The notes under the pieces are model-generated. The model had not been told where the DNA came from and did not search any database. It saw only the letters and a list, made by a program, of their open reading frames with translations. From assembly GCA_903926465.1 (NCBI GenBank), contig CAIYJE010000095.1:35521-99520 (forward strand): a stretch of DNA of 64,000 bases, given 5' to 3'. Positions 8,815 to 19,965 of this stretch are shown in pieces (the first letter of the stretch is position 1; every line of letters begins with the position of its first letter). A program made the translations under genes and the position numbers. Source of the DNA: an uncultured Planctomycetales bacterium. Its GTDB lineage: Bacteria; Planctomycetota; Planctomycetia; Isosphaerales; Isosphaeraceae.

Positions 8815-9399
8815 TCAAAGTTCTTTGATATAGATGTTGCGGAATTCCAGCGGGTTACCATGGTGCTGGAGTTCGATCGTACCCATGTTCGGAATTGGAG
8901 TCTTGTAATCGGGGTAGTGCTCAAGCGGCACCTCGTCTACCACCTTTTCTCCGTTGAGGAACACGGTCACTTTGTCCCCCTTCATGATGATCCGAAAGGT
9001 GTTCCACTCGCCGATCGGCTTATCGGCAACCTTGGTTGGCGTGCTCTTGCCAACCTTATTGTTGTACAGCCCGCCAGAACCAACGTCCGGGCGATCCCAG
9101 ATCTGGATCTGCGGCAAGCCACGAACGTAGATGCCAGAGTCTGCATCCTTGCCAATCTTCCAGTCCACATACATGTCAAAGTTGCCGTAGTTCTTGCCGG
9201 ACCGGAGGCTGTCTCCCTTGCCGTCGTACTGAAGAATGCCGTCGCGGACAGTCCAGTGCTTGGGGGCGTCGTGCTCGTCGGTCTTCCATCCGGTCAAGTC
9301 TTTGCCATTGAAAAGCGCAACATAGCCGGCGGGCGGCGTGTTGAGCTTTCCTTCCTGTCCAATGGTAGCCAGAGCCAGGGTGCAGGCCAGAATCAGCAT
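8815..9399 (-). CDS. Secreted DUF1080 (3-keto-disaccharide hydrolase fold) protein
   Basis: 194 residues with a short hydrophobic leader (MLILACTLALATIG) and then the compact DUF1080 lectin-like fold: GYVALFNGKDLTGWKT, KNYGNFDMYVDWKI, DSGIYVRGLPQIQIWD, GEWNTFRIIMKGDKVTVFLNG and a final FRNIYIKEL strand. These proteins are greatly expanded in planctomycetes; characterised members act on 3-keto-glycosides or bind sugars. This is a single-domain version. A GAGG ribosome site precedes the ATG and the gene ends in a hairpin terminator, so it is probably monocistronic. Confidence 0.92.
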   Translation of the reverse strand: MLILACTLALATIGQEGKLNTPPAGYVALFNGKDLTGWKTDEHDAPKHWTVRDGILQYDGKGDSLRSGKNYGNFDMYVDWKIGKDADSGIYVRGLPQIQIWDRPDVGSGGLYNNKVGKSTPTKVADKPIGEWNTFRIIMKGDKVTVFLNGEKVVDEVPLEHYPDYKTPIPNMGTIELQHHGNPLEFRNIYIKEL

Positions 9400-9531
9400 G
9401 GTGGGTGCCTCTTGCGTGTGGGGGTGAATCGGTACGGGTGGCTGGCCAAAACCAGCAACCTCGTCTGTCCAGTTAAGCGGATGCGGGCAAGCTTGTCAGC
9501 AGTTCTGTGCCGTAACCGGATCATTTCGAGG

Positions 9532-10188
9532 TCAGGGAGCCAGGGCCTGAGCCACATCTCGCCAGCGGCTAAAAGGCCGGAAAGGCTCTCCACGCTCGCC
9601 GAGAGCCTGGGCCAGGTCTCCCCTGGCAAACCGCAGGCCAGAATCGGTCAGGAGCGCGGCTTCCAGGTCTGGGTAGCCGTCTCCGGCAAAGGCAATGGTG
9701 GCTCCAGCCGTTTGGTAATGCCTGACCACGCCAGCCTTGTCGATCCCGTTTTCGGTTGAGAAATAGGGCGAACCGGCCGGTCGTTCCATGACCAGCCTGC
9801 CATCGATCACGGTTCCATCGTTGGCATGAACCGTGAGCATGACACCAGCCTGGTTCAGAAGCCGATCGATGTACCAGCGGCAGCCGGCCGAGACAATTTC
9901 CACCTTCCAGCCGTGTTCGTGCAACTGGTTTAGACAGCCTTTGAGTTCCGGTTCCAAGTGCATCTGGCTCGTCAGCGACCAGAGGGCCTCTTCGCCGGGC
10001 GCGGCGGCCGCGAAGATGTTCCGCAGGGCATCAAAATGGGTCATCTGGCCGGTTCGATAGGCCGTCCAGTAGTCCGAGGCGTCTCCCTTCAGGTAGCGAT
10101 CTCGAAAAACCTGATAAAAGTCGTTCTGGGTCAGGGTGCCATCAAAATCCGAGATCAAGACCCGAGCAGGCGAAGCCGGCAGCGGCAT
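9532..10188 (-). CDS. HAD-IB phosphatase, MtnX/phosphoserine phosphatase-like
   Basis: 218 residues. Motif I ISDFDGTLTQNDF carries the nucleophilic and acid/base aspartates. Motif II is VSAGC, motif III a Lys in GIDKAGVV, and motif IV AGDGYPDLEAAL. This is a soluble phosphomonoesterase of the MtnX/SerB-like subfamily; the substrate is not determined by the sequence. The ATG at 10188 has AAGGTGG seven bases upstream. The longer in-frame start at 10269 would place the aquaporin terminator hairpin inside the coding region and adds 27 residues without family similarity, so it was rejected. Confidence 0.87.
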   Translation of the reverse strand: MPLPASPARVLISDFDGTLTQNDFYQVFRDRYLKGDASDYWTAYRTGQMTHFDALRNIFAAAAPGEEALWSLTSQMHLEPELKGCLNQLHEHGWKVEIVSAGCRWYIDRLLNQAGVMLTVHANDGTVIDGRLVMERPAGSPYFSTENGIDKAGVVRHYQTAGATIAFAGDGYPDLEAALLTDSGLRFARGDLAQALGERGEPFRPFSRWRDVAQALAP

Positions 10189-10212
10189 TGGGTGGCCACC
10201 TTGAAAAGGGAA

Positions 10213-10250
10213 GGGCGGGCGAGTTACCGGTGATGATAACTCGTCCGCCC
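10213..10250 (-). terminator. 14-bp hairpin after the aquaporin gene
   Basis: GGGCGGGCGAGTTA pairs with TAACTCGTCCGCCC (one G-U pair) around a 10-base loop. On the minus strand it follows the aquaporin stop by about 33 bases and is followed by CTTCCCTTTTC. It lies in the leader of the HAD phosphatase gene. Confidence 0.75.
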
Positions 10251-10282
10251 CATTTTTACGTTCGATCAATTCACCGGCACGA

Positions 10283-11327
<1,045 letters not shown>

Positions 11328-13811
11328 ATGGCAAGGCGCAGGAGGACGGACGGGGACAGCCCAGGACGGCGTCCTGATCACAATGTGGAATGTGTTTCGC
11401 TGGCCGAGGCCACGCGGACCCGGTATCTGAATTACGCGCTCAGCGTGATCACATCACGAGCGTTGCCGGATGTTCGCGACGGACTCAAGCCGGTTCAGAG
11501 GCGTATCTTGTACGCCATGTGGGCTGACCTTCGAGCCACCGCGGACGCTCGCTTTGTGAAATGTGCGGCCGTGGTGGGCGAGGTGATGAAGAGCTATCAC
11601 CCTCACGGTGACACCTCGATTTATGATGCCCTGGTGAGAATGGCGCAATCATTCTCTTTGCGGCTTCCGCTGGTTGAAGGGTACGGGAACTTTGGTTCGA
11701 TTGACGGCGACCCACCAGCCGCCATGCGGTACACCGAGTGCCGGCTTTCAAGGGCGGCTGGGGCCTTGCTTTCGGAACTTGGCCAGAAAACGGTCAACTT
11801 TCGACCAAACTATGCCTCAACCACCGAAGAGCCGGTGGTCCTGCCTGCGCAAATTCCCAACTTGCTGGTGAACGGCACCGCGGGCATTGCCGTGGGCATG
11901 GCCACCAACATTCCGCCGCATAACCTGGGCGAGGTTACCAAGGCGTTGCTCGCTCTGCTCGATAGCAATCGGGATCTGCCGATCGAGAAGATCCTCAAGC
12001 ATATTCAAGGGCCAGACTTCCCAACCGGCGGCGTGATTCTGAACACGCACGAAGAGATTCAGCAGATCTACGGCAATGGCCAGGGTGGAATCCGGCTTCG
12101 GGGCACTTATGAGCCTGATCCAGACAAGCCGCACCAGGTGTTCATTACCGCCATTCCCTATGGTATTGAGAAGGATGCGCTTGTTGAGCGCATTGGGGAA
12201 CTGATTGGCAAGGGGCAAGTTCCCCAGCTTGTGAATGTGAAGGACCTGAGTACCGAAGACGTTCGAATTGTTCTGGAGTTGCGACCTGGCGCCAGTGCCG
12301 AAGCCGCCCTGGCTTACCTTTTCAAGCACACTCCGCTTCAGACCAACTTCAACGTCAACCTGACCTGTCTTCTGCCCGCTGAAGAAGGCGAGGTACAGGT
12401 TCCTGCGCGGCTCGACCTGAAGAGCATCTTGATGCACTTCCTCGACTTCCGCATGGAAGTTGTCACGCGTCGCTTGCGGTTCGAGCTTGAGAATTTGCTG
12501 CACAGGATTCATATTCTCGAAGGTTTTGCAATTGTCTTCGATAACCTGGACGAGGCGATCCGGATTATTCGAGCCAGCGACGGCAAGGCCGACGCCGCCC
12601 CCAAGCTGATCAAGCGATTTGTGCTGAGCGATATTCAGGCTGACGCCATCCTGGAAACCAAGCTGTACCGGCTGGGTAAACTGGAGATCCAGGATATCCG
12701 TGACGAACTTGCGGAACGGGAGGCCAGAGCGGCGGAGGTTACCCGGTTGCTGGCGGATGACGAGGGGCGCTGGAAGATTGTGCGGGGCGAGATCAAGGAG
12801 GTCTCACGGTTGTATGCCGACGACCGACGGACCCTGATCCAGCCGATGACCACCGCCGCCGTGGAGTTCCGGGCTGAAGATTATATTGTGGATGAGGATG
12901 CCTGGTTAATTGTGACCAGGGAGGGTTGGATAAAGCGTCAGAAATCGTTCACGGATATCCCCTCGATCCGGGTCCGGGATGAAGACCATGTGGGTTGGGT
13001 ATTTCGCTCCCGGGCCAGGCAGACTGTCACCTTCTTCACAGACCGGGGCATGGCGTACACGGCCAGGGCGAATGACCTGCCGCTGACCACGGGGCATGGC
13101 GAACCGATTCAGAAGATCTTCTCGCTGGAAGATCAGGAACGGGTGATCGGCGTGATCTGCCATGATCCCAGGTGCTTACCGGTTCATGGTGTTGAGGCTG
13201 CTCCGGTTGCCACGGGCACTGGACTTCAGGCGGTGCTTCCTGGTGAACCAGGTTCTGCCGCCGCCAAGAATAGCAGTGGGGAAGGACCGACGTCTGCTGG
13301 GGGGCTTCCTGCCCCGCCTTATGCCGTGGCGATGACAGCCGGTGGCAAGGTCTTGAGGTTCGCCATTACCCCTCTGGCCACTCCTTCCACCAAGAAAGGC
13401 CGGGCAGTTGTCCGGCTGGATGCTGCCGTGAAAGGGGATGCGGTGGTGGGCATTGAGCCCAGCGACGGCAGCGAGAGGGTGCTGCTGGCAACGCGCATGG
13501 CGCGAGTGCTGGTATTCTCTGTCACAGATGTGAACGTGGTCTCTGCGGCTGCGCGTGGAGTGACGGCCATCAAGCTCGACCCGCGTGATCGGGTGATTGG
13601 CTTCGGCCTCTGTAATCCCGATCGAAAACGGGATGGGATCACCGTGCGTACCAACCGCGGTGCAACTCAAAAAGTCTCTGCCTCAAAGTACCCGCTTACC
13701 GGACGGGGCGGCAAAGGTTACGGCATTCTTCAAAAGGTAACCATTGACGCAATTGTTACCGACGAAGTTGAACCTGTTCCACCCATGGATCAGGTCAGCG
13801 AAACCGTGTGA
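11328..13811 (+). CDS. Type IIA DNA topoisomerase subunit A (ParC/GyrA-like)
   Basis: 827 residues. The breakage-reunion domain starts near residue 25 ([26 protein letters not shown]). [19 protein letters not shown] and [19 protein letters not shown] follow, with the DNA-linking Tyr at 135. A coiled-coil gate is followed by a C-terminal beta-pinwheel from about residue 510. A Pro/Ala/Gly/Ser-rich insert of about 55 residues (near 620-670) splits the pinwheel. The usual early GyrA box (QRRGGKG) is not where gyrases have it; a related TGRGGKGY lies near the very end. This suggests a topoisomerase IV-like decatenase, but gyrase activity cannot be excluded. Its stop lies just before the subunit B start, so the two form an operon. 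Confidence 0.92.
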   Translation: MARRRRTDGDSPGRRPDHNVECVSLAEATRTRYLNYALSVITSRALPDVRDGLKPVQRRILYAMWADLRATADARFVKCAAVVGEVMKSYHPHGDTSIYDALVRMAQSFSLRLPLVEGYGNFGSIDGDPPAAMRYTECRLSRAAGALLSELGQKTVNFRPNYASTTEEPVVLPAQIPNLLVNGTAGIAVGMATNIPPHNLGEVTKALLALLDSNRDLPIEKILKHIQGPDFPTGGVILNTHEEIQQIYGNGQGGIRLRGTYEPDPDKPHQVFITAIPYGIEKDALVERIGELIGKGQVPQLVNVKDLSTEDVRIVLELRPGASAEAALAYLFKHTPLQTNFNVNLTCLLPAEEGEVQVPARLDLKSILMHFLDFRMEVVTRRLRFELENLLHRIHILEGFAIVFDNLDEAIRIIRASDGKADAAPKLIKRFVLSDIQADAILETKLYRLGKLEIQDIRDELAEREARAAEVTRLLADDEGRWKIVRGEIKEVSRLYADDRRTLIQPMTTAAVEFRAEDYIVDEDAWLIVTREGWIKRQKSFTDIPSIRVRDEDHVGWVFRSRARQTVTFFTDRGMAYTARANDLPLTTGHGEPIQKIFSLEDQERVIGVICHDPRCLPVHGVEAAPVATGTGLQAVLPGEPGSAAAKNSSGEGPTSAGGLPAPPYAVAMTAGGKVLRFAITPLATPSTKKGRAVVRLDAAVKGDAVVGIEPSDGSERVLLATRMARVLVFSVTDVNVVSAAARGVTAIKLDPRDRVIGFGLCNPDRKRDGITVRTNRGATQKVSASKYPLTGRGGKGYGILQKVTIDAIVTDEVEPVPPMDQVSETV

Positions 13812-13819
13812 GGATGAAC

Positions 13820-15733
13820 ATGGCCACAGGCTCGTATTCCGCCGATTCGATCACAGTTCTCGAAGGGCTTGAGGCCGTTCGTCGTCGTCCCGGCATGTAC
13901 ATTGGCGGTGTGGATAAAACCGGTTTCCACCACCTGATCTGGGAAATTGTTGATAACGCCATCGACGAGGCGATGAACGGGCACGCTACACGCATTGGGG
14001 TGACGTTGCATGCCGATGGCAAGACCGTTTCGGTCTCAGATAATGGTCGCGGCATCCCCGTTGATCGCCACTCCAAAACTGGCAAATCCGCGCTCGAGGT
14101 GATTTTTACTACCCTTCATGCCGGCGGCAAATTTGATAACGATGCCTACAAGGTGGCAGGCGGTTTGCACGGCGTGGGTGCCAGTGTTGTGAACGCGCTA
14201 AGCAAAAGCCTGATCGCCGAGGTGCGCCGGAACGGGTTCCTTTACATCCAGAAGTACCGGCGTGGAAAACCGCTGGGCGATGTGGAAAAGGGGGCCCCAG
14301 CGCGTGGGACTGGCACCACCGTCACGTACACGCCAGATCCTGAAATCTTTGGTGAGCAGGTCTATGACCCGGTCATGATCGCCGAGCGGCTTGAGGTAAA
14401 AACTTACCTCAACCGTGGCCTGGTCATTGAGTTCAATGATCTCAAACTCAAGACCCAGGTGGAATACCGGCACGACGGCGGTGTGGCCGACTTCCTGGAC
14501 GCCGTCAACCTGCTCAGGAACGATATCAGGGTGGCGCCGGTTCCGTTCGTATATGAGCGAGATGATGACTTCCGGATGGCCGTTTCGTTCTGCTGGACGG
14601 AATCCACGGATGAATCTATCCAGTCCTTTGTGAACACCATTCCTACACGTGACGGTGGTACGCATGAACAGGGCCTGAGAGAGGCCATTACCACGGCCGT
14701 CAAACGCTATATCGCCACGCATGAACTTCTCAAAAAAGGACCGGATATCAAGGGTGAGGATATCCGTGAAGGGCTCACCGCCATCCTCTCGGTCTGTGTG
14801 CATGAGCCGCAATTCCAGGGTCAGACCAAAGGTCGGCTGAACAACCCCGAGGTCCGGTCTCTGGTTGAGACCTCGGTTCGGCCCGCGCTCGAAGGCTTTC
14901 TGCTCAAGAATCGCTCGGTGGGCGACGCCATTGCCCAGCGCGTGATTCAGGCAGCAAAGGCGCGTGAAGCCAGTCGAGCGGCCGCCAGCCTGGTGCGCAG
15001 AAAAACGCCCGTGGGTGGGCGTTTGAACCTGCCGGGCAAATTGCACGATTGCGATAGCACAAATCCTGACGAGTCTGAACTGTTCATTGTTGAGGGCGAC
15101 AGCGCAGGCGGGTCGGCCAAGCAGGGCCGCAACCGCGATACCCAGGCCATTCTGCCTCTCAAGGGAAAAGTGTTGAATGCAGAGCAGGCCGGTAAGGCCA
15201 AGGTGCTAGACAACAAGGAACTGACCGATATCGTCTGCGCCATGGGCTGCGGCCTGGATCGGGCTTATGACTCTAGCCGGTTGCGATATGGCAAGGTGAT
15301 CCTTCTGACCGACGCTGATAGCGATGGCCACCACATTGCCACCTTGCTTCTGACGTTCTTTTACCGGCACCTTCCGGGGCTGATTGATGAGGGGCGGGTT
15401 TATCTTGCCTGTCCTCCACTGTTCAAGATTAACTACGGGAAAGAGACCTTCTGGGCCCTGACCGATGGTGAGCGGGATAAAATCTTGGCCAAGCTCCCCA
15501 AAAACGCCAAACCTACGGTGACTCGGTTCAAAGGCCTAGGCGAGATGCCGCATCAACTGCTGTATGAAACCACGCTTAACCCGGAAAAGCGCAGGTTGAT
15601 CCGCGTCACGGTTCCTGATGAAGACCGGCCGTACACTGAGAGCACGGTTTCCGAACTGATGGGGAAAGACCCTGAACCCCGCTATCGGTTCATCATGAAT
15701 GAGGCGTACACCGCCCGCGATCTGGATATCTAG
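13820..15733 (+). CDS. Type IIA DNA topoisomerase subunit B (ParE/GyrB-like)
   Basis: 637 residues, the short form without the enterobacterial GyrB insert. The GHKL ATPase motifs are clear: EIVDNAIDEAMNG, DNGRGIPVD, and LHAGGKFDNDAYKVAGGLHGVG. The Toprim motifs EGDSAGGSAKQGRNRD and DADSDGHH follow, and the C-terminus has RFKGLGEM. It hydrolyses ATP to drive strand passage with subunit A. Three starts are possible: GTG 13808 overlapping the subunit A stop, and ATGs at 13814 and 13820. The last has GAGG at a suitable distance. The A-then-B order is the reverse of most parE-parC and gyrB-gyrA operons. Confidence 0.93.
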   Translation: MATGSYSADSITVLEGLEAVRRRPGMYIGGVDKTGFHHLIWEIVDNAIDEAMNGHATRIGVTLHADGKTVSVSDNGRGIPVDRHSKTGKSALEVIFTTLHAGGKFDNDAYKVAGGLHGVGASVVNALSKSLIAEVRRNGFLYIQKYRRGKPLGDVEKGAPARGTGTTVTYTPDPEIFGEQVYDPVMIAERLEVKTYLNRGLVIEFNDLKLKTQVEYRHDGGVADFLDAVNLLRNDIRVAPVPFVYERDDDFRMAVSFCWTESTDESIQSFVNTIPTRDGGTHEQGLREAITTAVKRYIATHELLKKGPDIKGEDIREGLTAILSVCVHEPQFQGQTKGRLNNPEVRSLVETSVRPALEGFLLKNRSVGDAIAQRVIQAAKAREASRAAASLVRRKTPVGGRLNLPGKLHDCDSTNPDESELFIVEGDSAGGSAKQGRNRDTQAILPLKGKVLNAEQAGKAKVLDNKELTDIVCAMGCGLDRAYDSSRLRYGKVILLTDADSDGHHIATLLLTFFYRHLPGLIDEGRVYLACPPLFKINYGKETFWALTDGERDKILAKLPKNAKPTVTRFKGLGEMPHQLLYETTLNPEKRRLIRVTVPDEDRPYTESTVSELMGKDPEPRYRFIMNEAYTARDLDI

Positions 15734-16216
15734 GAATTGTAGCGATAGGCCGTGGTGCCTTGAGTTACACCTTTCCGTACGATTGACCTCACTCCCGGTT
15801 GCTCAGTGGGCCGTTCTGCGGGGACGGCCCGGTGAGGTGGCACCTGTGATTTGTGTCATGGGCTTAGTGGATGGCGGGTCTTTTCGCAAGAGTGGTATGG
15901 GTCGCAAAGATTCTGACGATTATCGCCCCCTCTCTTTTGGAGGGGCGTATATGGCTTGCCGCACGGGCCTTCTGATGCCTGGCTCTTGGACGATCCAGGA
16001 AAACCGCAAGAATTTCCATGAATTCGGCACGTTCTTCAAGGCTCAGAATCCTTCAATCGCACTTGGTGGTGTGTCCGAGTTTAAGACTATGGAACTGTAG
16101 GACGTGCATTTTCGAGACCAGGATCGGGTCGCTTGCAGACACGGTCACGGGTCTCTTTCTACGAGTGTCCAAGACTCAGTTGCCACAGGTACCCCGGGTT
16201 CCCAGAGATCTTTCTC
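15734..16216. other. Non-coding stretch after the topoisomerase operon
   Basis: 483 bases. A hairpin lies at 15808-15830. A second GC-rich stem with a bulge (CGCCCCCTC / GAGGGGCG, near 15925-15949) follows. An open frame at 15699-16100 has no recognisable composition or family and overlaps the subunit B end, so it was not called. Confidence 0.5.
15808..15830 (+). terminator. Hairpin downstream of the topoisomerase operon
   Basis: GGGCCGT and ACGGCCC form a 7-bp stem with a 9-base loop, 75 bases after the subunit B stop. There is no T tract, so termination could be factor-dependent. Confidence 0.45.
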
Positions 16217-16606
16217 ATGAACTGTCTGGTAATTGCGCTGGCCTTGATGCAACAGGTGGCCTCTGGTCCAGACGTGAGCCCGCCCAGGGGGACCGGTGAG
16301 GATCTTACCCTGGTTAGCCCTGAACTGGTGCCCAACCAGGTGGTCTCTGGCTATCCGGTGGCACGGCAGCCGTCGTATTTAGCCACTCGATATCCGGCGA
16401 CTTATCACCTTCCAGAGGCTCAGTTACCGCTCTATCCCGCGCGACTGCCGGATCCTAATCCTTCGCGATCACTCTGGTACAGCGGCCGGTATGCTCCCTG
16501 GACTCTCGGGCACTGGCACTATCCCAGATATGTTGGAGGAAATGAGTCTTACCAAAACGGATTCCAAGAGTCATCATCGGGATGTTCTCATGGGTGTGGC
16601 AGATAA
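16217..16606 (+). CDS. Small secreted Pro/Tyr-rich protein of unknown function
   Basis: 129 residues beginning MNCLVIALALMQQVASG, a plausible short signal peptide. The mature part is rich in Pro, Tyr and Leu (PVARQPSYLATRYPATYHLPEAQLPLYPARLPDPNP) and has no recognised fold. It closes with Cys residues in SSGCSHGCGR. The ribosome site is weak (AGAG). It is convergent with tadC, 33 bp away, and belongs to no visible operon. An upstream in-frame start at 16133 adds 28 non-hydrophobic residues before the leader and was not chosen. It may be an envelope protein, but the call is tentative. Confidence 0.45.
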   Translation: MNCLVIALALMQQVASGPDVSPPRGTGEDLTLVSPELVPNQVVSGYPVARQPSYLATRYPATYHLPEAQLPLYPARLPDPNPSRSLWYSGRYAPWTLGHWHYPRYVGGNESYQNGFQESSSGCSHGCGR

Positions 16607-16639
16607 TCCGTTTGGTCGACAACTTGTTTCATGAAATGC

Positions 16640-17647
16640 TTATTCCGCGGCCGCAGGTGTGATTTCGGTTGCTGTGGTGGGTAACCGGGAATTCCCTCGA
16701 AACGATTCCACTCTGGACGTGGATCGGTTCTGAAGTTCCTGAGTTTTTTGAACGCTGGCCCCACCTGTAATGAACTGATGGAACACCGGGCCGATCAGTA
16801 CAATGGCCGCCGCAACGAACAGGCATGTGATCGTTGGGAATAACATCCAGAAACTGGTTCGGTTCGCCTGCGCTTCCGCACGCTGCCGAGTCTGGAGCCG
16901 GTAACTACTGGCATACTCCAGCAAGGCGGAGGCGGCATCCGAGCCCACCCGTTCCGACTGCTTCATGATTGAGCAAAGATTGCGAATGGCATCGGATGGA
17001 ACGCGATCGGCTAGCTGATCCCAGCCTTTTTGCATGCTATGAAGCTGTGCAATTTGAAACACCCGGCGAAACTCTTCGGAGAGTTCCGGATAAGCGCGCC
17101 GCAAGGAGGTGGAAACCTTCCCAGCGGAATGGACAGGATCTAGGCCCGCTTGCAAACTAACGGCCATCAGGTCCATCGCAAGCGGCAGCCCTCTTGCGAT
17201 GGCATGCCCACGCGCCTTGGCCTGCATCTCAATAATCAACCTCGGCAGGCTAAAAACCAGAATCAGGGCGATCAGGCCGCCCACCAGAACTGTCAAGAGC
17301 TGGGGATCGGGCACGATTACGCCAAGCAGCCCTGTAACTCCCAAGCACAGCAAGACCAGGAGGAACCGGATCGTACGAAATTGTTCGAGGGCAAGCGGAT
17401 GGTCATAGCCGGCCGTTCTGAGCACTTTCTGGAGCTCTTGCGTTGGATTGGACCCACGATTCAGGAACCGTGATCCTAGCGCATCGACCAGAGAATCCGG
17501 TAGCGAGAAACGAGTGCGCTCAACGGATTGGCCCTGAGACATCCGACGCAACCGGTCCCGCTCTGGATCGAGTAGCCGGTTCAGGTACAGGAAAAGTGGA
17601 ACCGTAATTCCCACAAAAATCGTGCTCATCACGATAGGGCTATTCAT
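16640..17647 (-). CDS. tadC: Tad pilus inner-membrane platform protein TadC
   Basis: 335 residues with the T2SSF domain. An N-terminal membrane helix is followed by two helices near residues 100-140, a cytoplasmic segment with ARGLPLAMDLMAVSLQAGLDP, and a C-terminal helix (FWMLFPTITCLFVAAAIVLIG). With TadB it forms the platform on which the TadA ATPase acts during Flp pilus assembly. It is the last of the minus-strand tad genes, 28 bp after tadB. The C-terminal 40 residues after the last helix are polar and not conserved. Confidence 0.9.
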   Translation of the reverse strand: MNSPIVMSTIFVGITVPLFLYLNRLLDPERDRLRRMSQGQSVERTRFSLPDSLVDALGSRFLNRGSNPTQELQKVLRTAGYDHPLALEQFRTIRFLLVLLCLGVTGLLGVIVPDPQLLTVLVGGLIALILVFSLPRLIIEMQAKARGHAIARGLPLAMDLMAVSLQAGLDPVHSAGKVSTSLRRAYPELSEEFRRVFQIAQLHSMQKGWDQLADRVPSDAIRNLCSIMKQSERVGSDAASALLEYASSYRLQTRQRAEAQANRTSFWMLFPTITCLFVAAAIVLIGPVFHQFITGGASVQKTQELQNRSTSRVESFRGNSRLPTTATEITPAAAE

Positions 17648-17675
17648 CGTTCACTCGTGGTGTTTGCCATGGAAT

Positions 17676-18617
17676 TCAGAACTTGACCCTGAGGATCGCG
17701 AGAAGCCAGAGCACGCCCACAATTTCCAGTAGAATCGAAATACCAAGCGCTACTTTCCCTTCGGGTGCCGACAAAAATGAGGTCAGAATCTCAGATTGAG
17801 GGGAAAGCGCATAAATCAGAAGAATGACCGGCTGAGCGGCGGAAATGAAGATCGCCGAAATCCGAGACATCGACGTGGCGGACTTCACCTGGAGCCGAAA
17901 CTCATTGCGAGATCGGGCCGCCGTGGCAACCCGGTCTATCAGACGTGCAAGGTCTCCCCCAGTCGTCTGGTGCACCTGAATCGTGGCAATCAACATATCC
18001 ATGTCTTCGAGTTGCATCCTGTCTCCCATGGCCGTCAACGAATGAGAGACAGACAAGCCCAGATCGATCCGGTTCAACGCCCTCTGAAGTTCATCCTTGA
18101 GCGGTAGGTCGGTTTGCTCTGCGCAAAGCGCCAGGGACCGCTCCAAGCCGCTACCCGCCCTCATCGCCCGCGCCAGTAAATAAAACGCGTCGGGGATCTG
18201 GTTCTGAAGCCGTCTTCGTCGGTTCCTTGCCAGCAGACTCAAGATGACCAAGGGAACAGAGAAACCGATGATCATCCCGATGGCCGCCGCCGTGGTATCA
18301 CTGAGTGCGAGACCGCTTGCAAGCCCACCGGCCGCCGACGAAAGCACGGCAATTCCCAGGAGGCGAGCGGGGCTGAGCTCAACACCAGCCCGGATGAGGG
18401 CGTCCGAGCAAAACGATTCCCAATAATCGTCGTTGCGGTCAACATCTTCGGTCGTTTGTAGCGGCAGGCCGCTGGCGTTCAGAAGGCGCCGGCGTAATTG
18501 GCGTTCGCTCACGAGTTGCCGGTAGAGCAGCGTTACCAGAAGAAGAAGCAAAAACCCAAAACCCAGCATCGCCAGGGGATGATCCAGGAACCGAGAAAGC
18601 AGAGACTCAATGCTCAT
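17676..18617 (-). CDS. tadB: Tad pilus inner-membrane platform protein TadB
   Basis: 313 residues with the same T2SSF domain. It has two helices near 60-120 and the IPDAFYLLARAMRAGSGLERSLALCA segment typical of TadB. The pair of C-terminal helices contains SRISAIFISAAQPVILLIYAL. Its ATG overlaps the tadA stop by four bases (ATGA), so translation of the two is coupled. It acts in the cytoplasmic membrane. Confidence 0.92.
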   Translation of the reverse strand: MSIESLLSRFLDHPLAMLGFGFLLLLLVTLLYRQLVSERQLRRRLLNASGLPLQTTEDVDRNDDYWESFCSDALIRAGVELSPARLLGIAVLSSAAGGLASGLALSDTTAAAIGMIIGFSVPLVILSLLARNRRRRLQNQIPDAFYLLARAMRAGSGLERSLALCAEQTDLPLKDELQRALNRIDLGLSVSHSLTAMGDRMQLEDMDMLIATIQVHQTTGGDLARLIDRVATAARSRNEFRLQVKSATSMSRISAIFISAAQPVILLIYALSPQSEILTSFLSAPEGKVALGISILLEIVGVLWLLAILRVKF

Positions 18618-19918
18618 CGCTTGCCACCTCCGCCCGACTCCAGAATCCGTTCTTCAAACAGCCCTGGAGGTAAGTTGATACCTGCCACCGCGAGTTTCTC
18701 TAGAAAGCGTGGGGTTGCTCCACAGGCGTGAAAATCTCCGACGGCATGTCCATCAACAACGCCCGTCTGACGGAACTCGAACAGGTCTCGCACCAAGTAC
18801 TTGCGGTTCCGATAACCGAGAAGTTCCGAGATCCTGGACACTCGTCTTCGCCCACCCTGTAACCGAACAAGCTGGATGATCACATCGAGCGCCGACCCGA
18901 TCTGACGACGAGCAACCCCCATGGGAACTGTGACATCTCCGGCCGCCACCATCATTTCCAACCGGCTTAGTGCGTCTCGAGGGCCATTGGCGTGGATGGT
19001 CGTCATTGAGCCCTCATGGCCCGTATTCATGGCCGCAAGCATGTCAAACGCCTCGGGACCACGCACCTCGCCTACGATGATCCGATCCGGTCTCATTCTT
19101 AAACTATTCCGGACGAGAACCCGCTGGCGAACCTCGCCGGCTCCCTCGATGTTTGGAGGGCGTGTTTCGAGCCGGACCACGTGCGGCTGGCGAAGCTTCA
19201 ATTCTGCGGTGTCCTCGATGGTCACCAGTCGCTCGTTGTTGGGAATGTAGCCAGAAAGGATATTCAGGAGGGTCGTTTTCCCCGTACCGGTGCCACCAGA
19301 AACCAGCAAGTTCAACCGCCCTCGCACGGCCGCCTGGAGCAGTATCAACATTTCCGAAACAAGGCTACCGCTCTCCAGCAGGTCATCCACTTCAAGCGTG
19401 GTGCCAAACCTCCGTATTGAAATCACGGGCCCGCCAATGGCCAGCGGCGGAATGATTGCGTTCACCCGAGAGCCGTCAGGCAACCGAGCGTCGACCATGG
19501 CCGAAGATTCATCAATTCTCCGTCCAACCCGGGCTGCGATCCGTTGAATCACCTGGATGACATGGGCATCATTGGCAAAGATCGTCGAGGTCTTTTCAAG
19601 GACTCCGTTGCGTTCGATATAAACCTGATCAGGGCCATTGACCAGGATGTCTGTGATGCTCGGATCGCTCATGTACCGTTCGAGTGGACCAACTCCAAAC
19701 ACTTCATCCAGGACGCCGGCCACCACCGATTCGCGCTGGAGATCGGTGAGCAAGAACTTGGTCTGGCGAACGAATTTGTGGACCCGCTCTCGAACCTGAT
19801 CGCGGAGCTGATCAGGGCCTTGAGACTCGATCCGGCGAAGGTCAAGGTTCTCAACCACCTGCCGGTGGATCTCGACCTTCAGTCGCTCGATCTCACGATC
19901 CAGTTCTCCAGCAGACAT
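18614..19918 (-). CDS. tadA: Tad pilus assembly ATPase TadA/CpaF
   Basis: 434 residues, a VirB11/PulE-type secretion ATPase. The N-terminal domain is followed by Walker [10 protein letters not shown], an Asp box ([10 protein letters not shown]), Walker [16 protein letters not shown] and a His box ([15 protein letters not shown]). It hydrolyses ATP at the inner face of the membrane to power assembly of the Flp pilus through TadB and TadC. It sits 48 bp after tadZ. The C-terminal 60 residues end in a Gly-rich tail (ESGGGGKR). No obvious ribosome site is visible at the ATG. Confidence 0.97.
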   Translation of the reverse strand: MSAGELDREIERLKVEIHRQVVENLDLRRIESQGPDQLRDQVRERVHKFVRQTKFLLTDLQRESVVAGVLDEVFGVGPLERYMSDPSITDILVNGPDQVYIERNGVLEKTSTIFANDAHVIQVIQRIAARVGRRIDESSAMVDARLPDGSRVNAIIPPLAIGGPVISIRRFGTTLEVDDLLESGSLVSEMLILLQAAVRGRLNLLVSGGTGTGKTTLLNILSGYIPNNERLVTIEDTAELKLRQPHVVRLETRPPNIEGAGEVRQRVLVRNSLRMRPDRIIVGEVRGPEAFDMLAAMNTGHEGSMTTIHANGPRDALSRLEMMVAAGDVTVPMGVARRQIGSALDVIIQLVRLQGGRRRVSRISELLGYRNRKYLVRDLFEFRQTGVVDGHAVGDFHACGATPRFLEKLAVAGINLPPGLFEERILESGGGGKR

Positions 19919-19965
19919 CTCAACACACCGTCATTCGTAGGTGGGAATAGGTAAAAGTAAAAACG

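Noticed and set aside
9532..10269. Longer start for the HAD phosphatase
   Set aside because: It would place the aquaporin terminator hairpin inside the gene and adds 27 residues with no family similarity; the ATG at 10188 has a proper ribosome site.
15699..16100. Open frame after the topoisomerase operon
   Set aside because: It overlaps the subunit B end, has no recognisable composition or family and no ribosome site.
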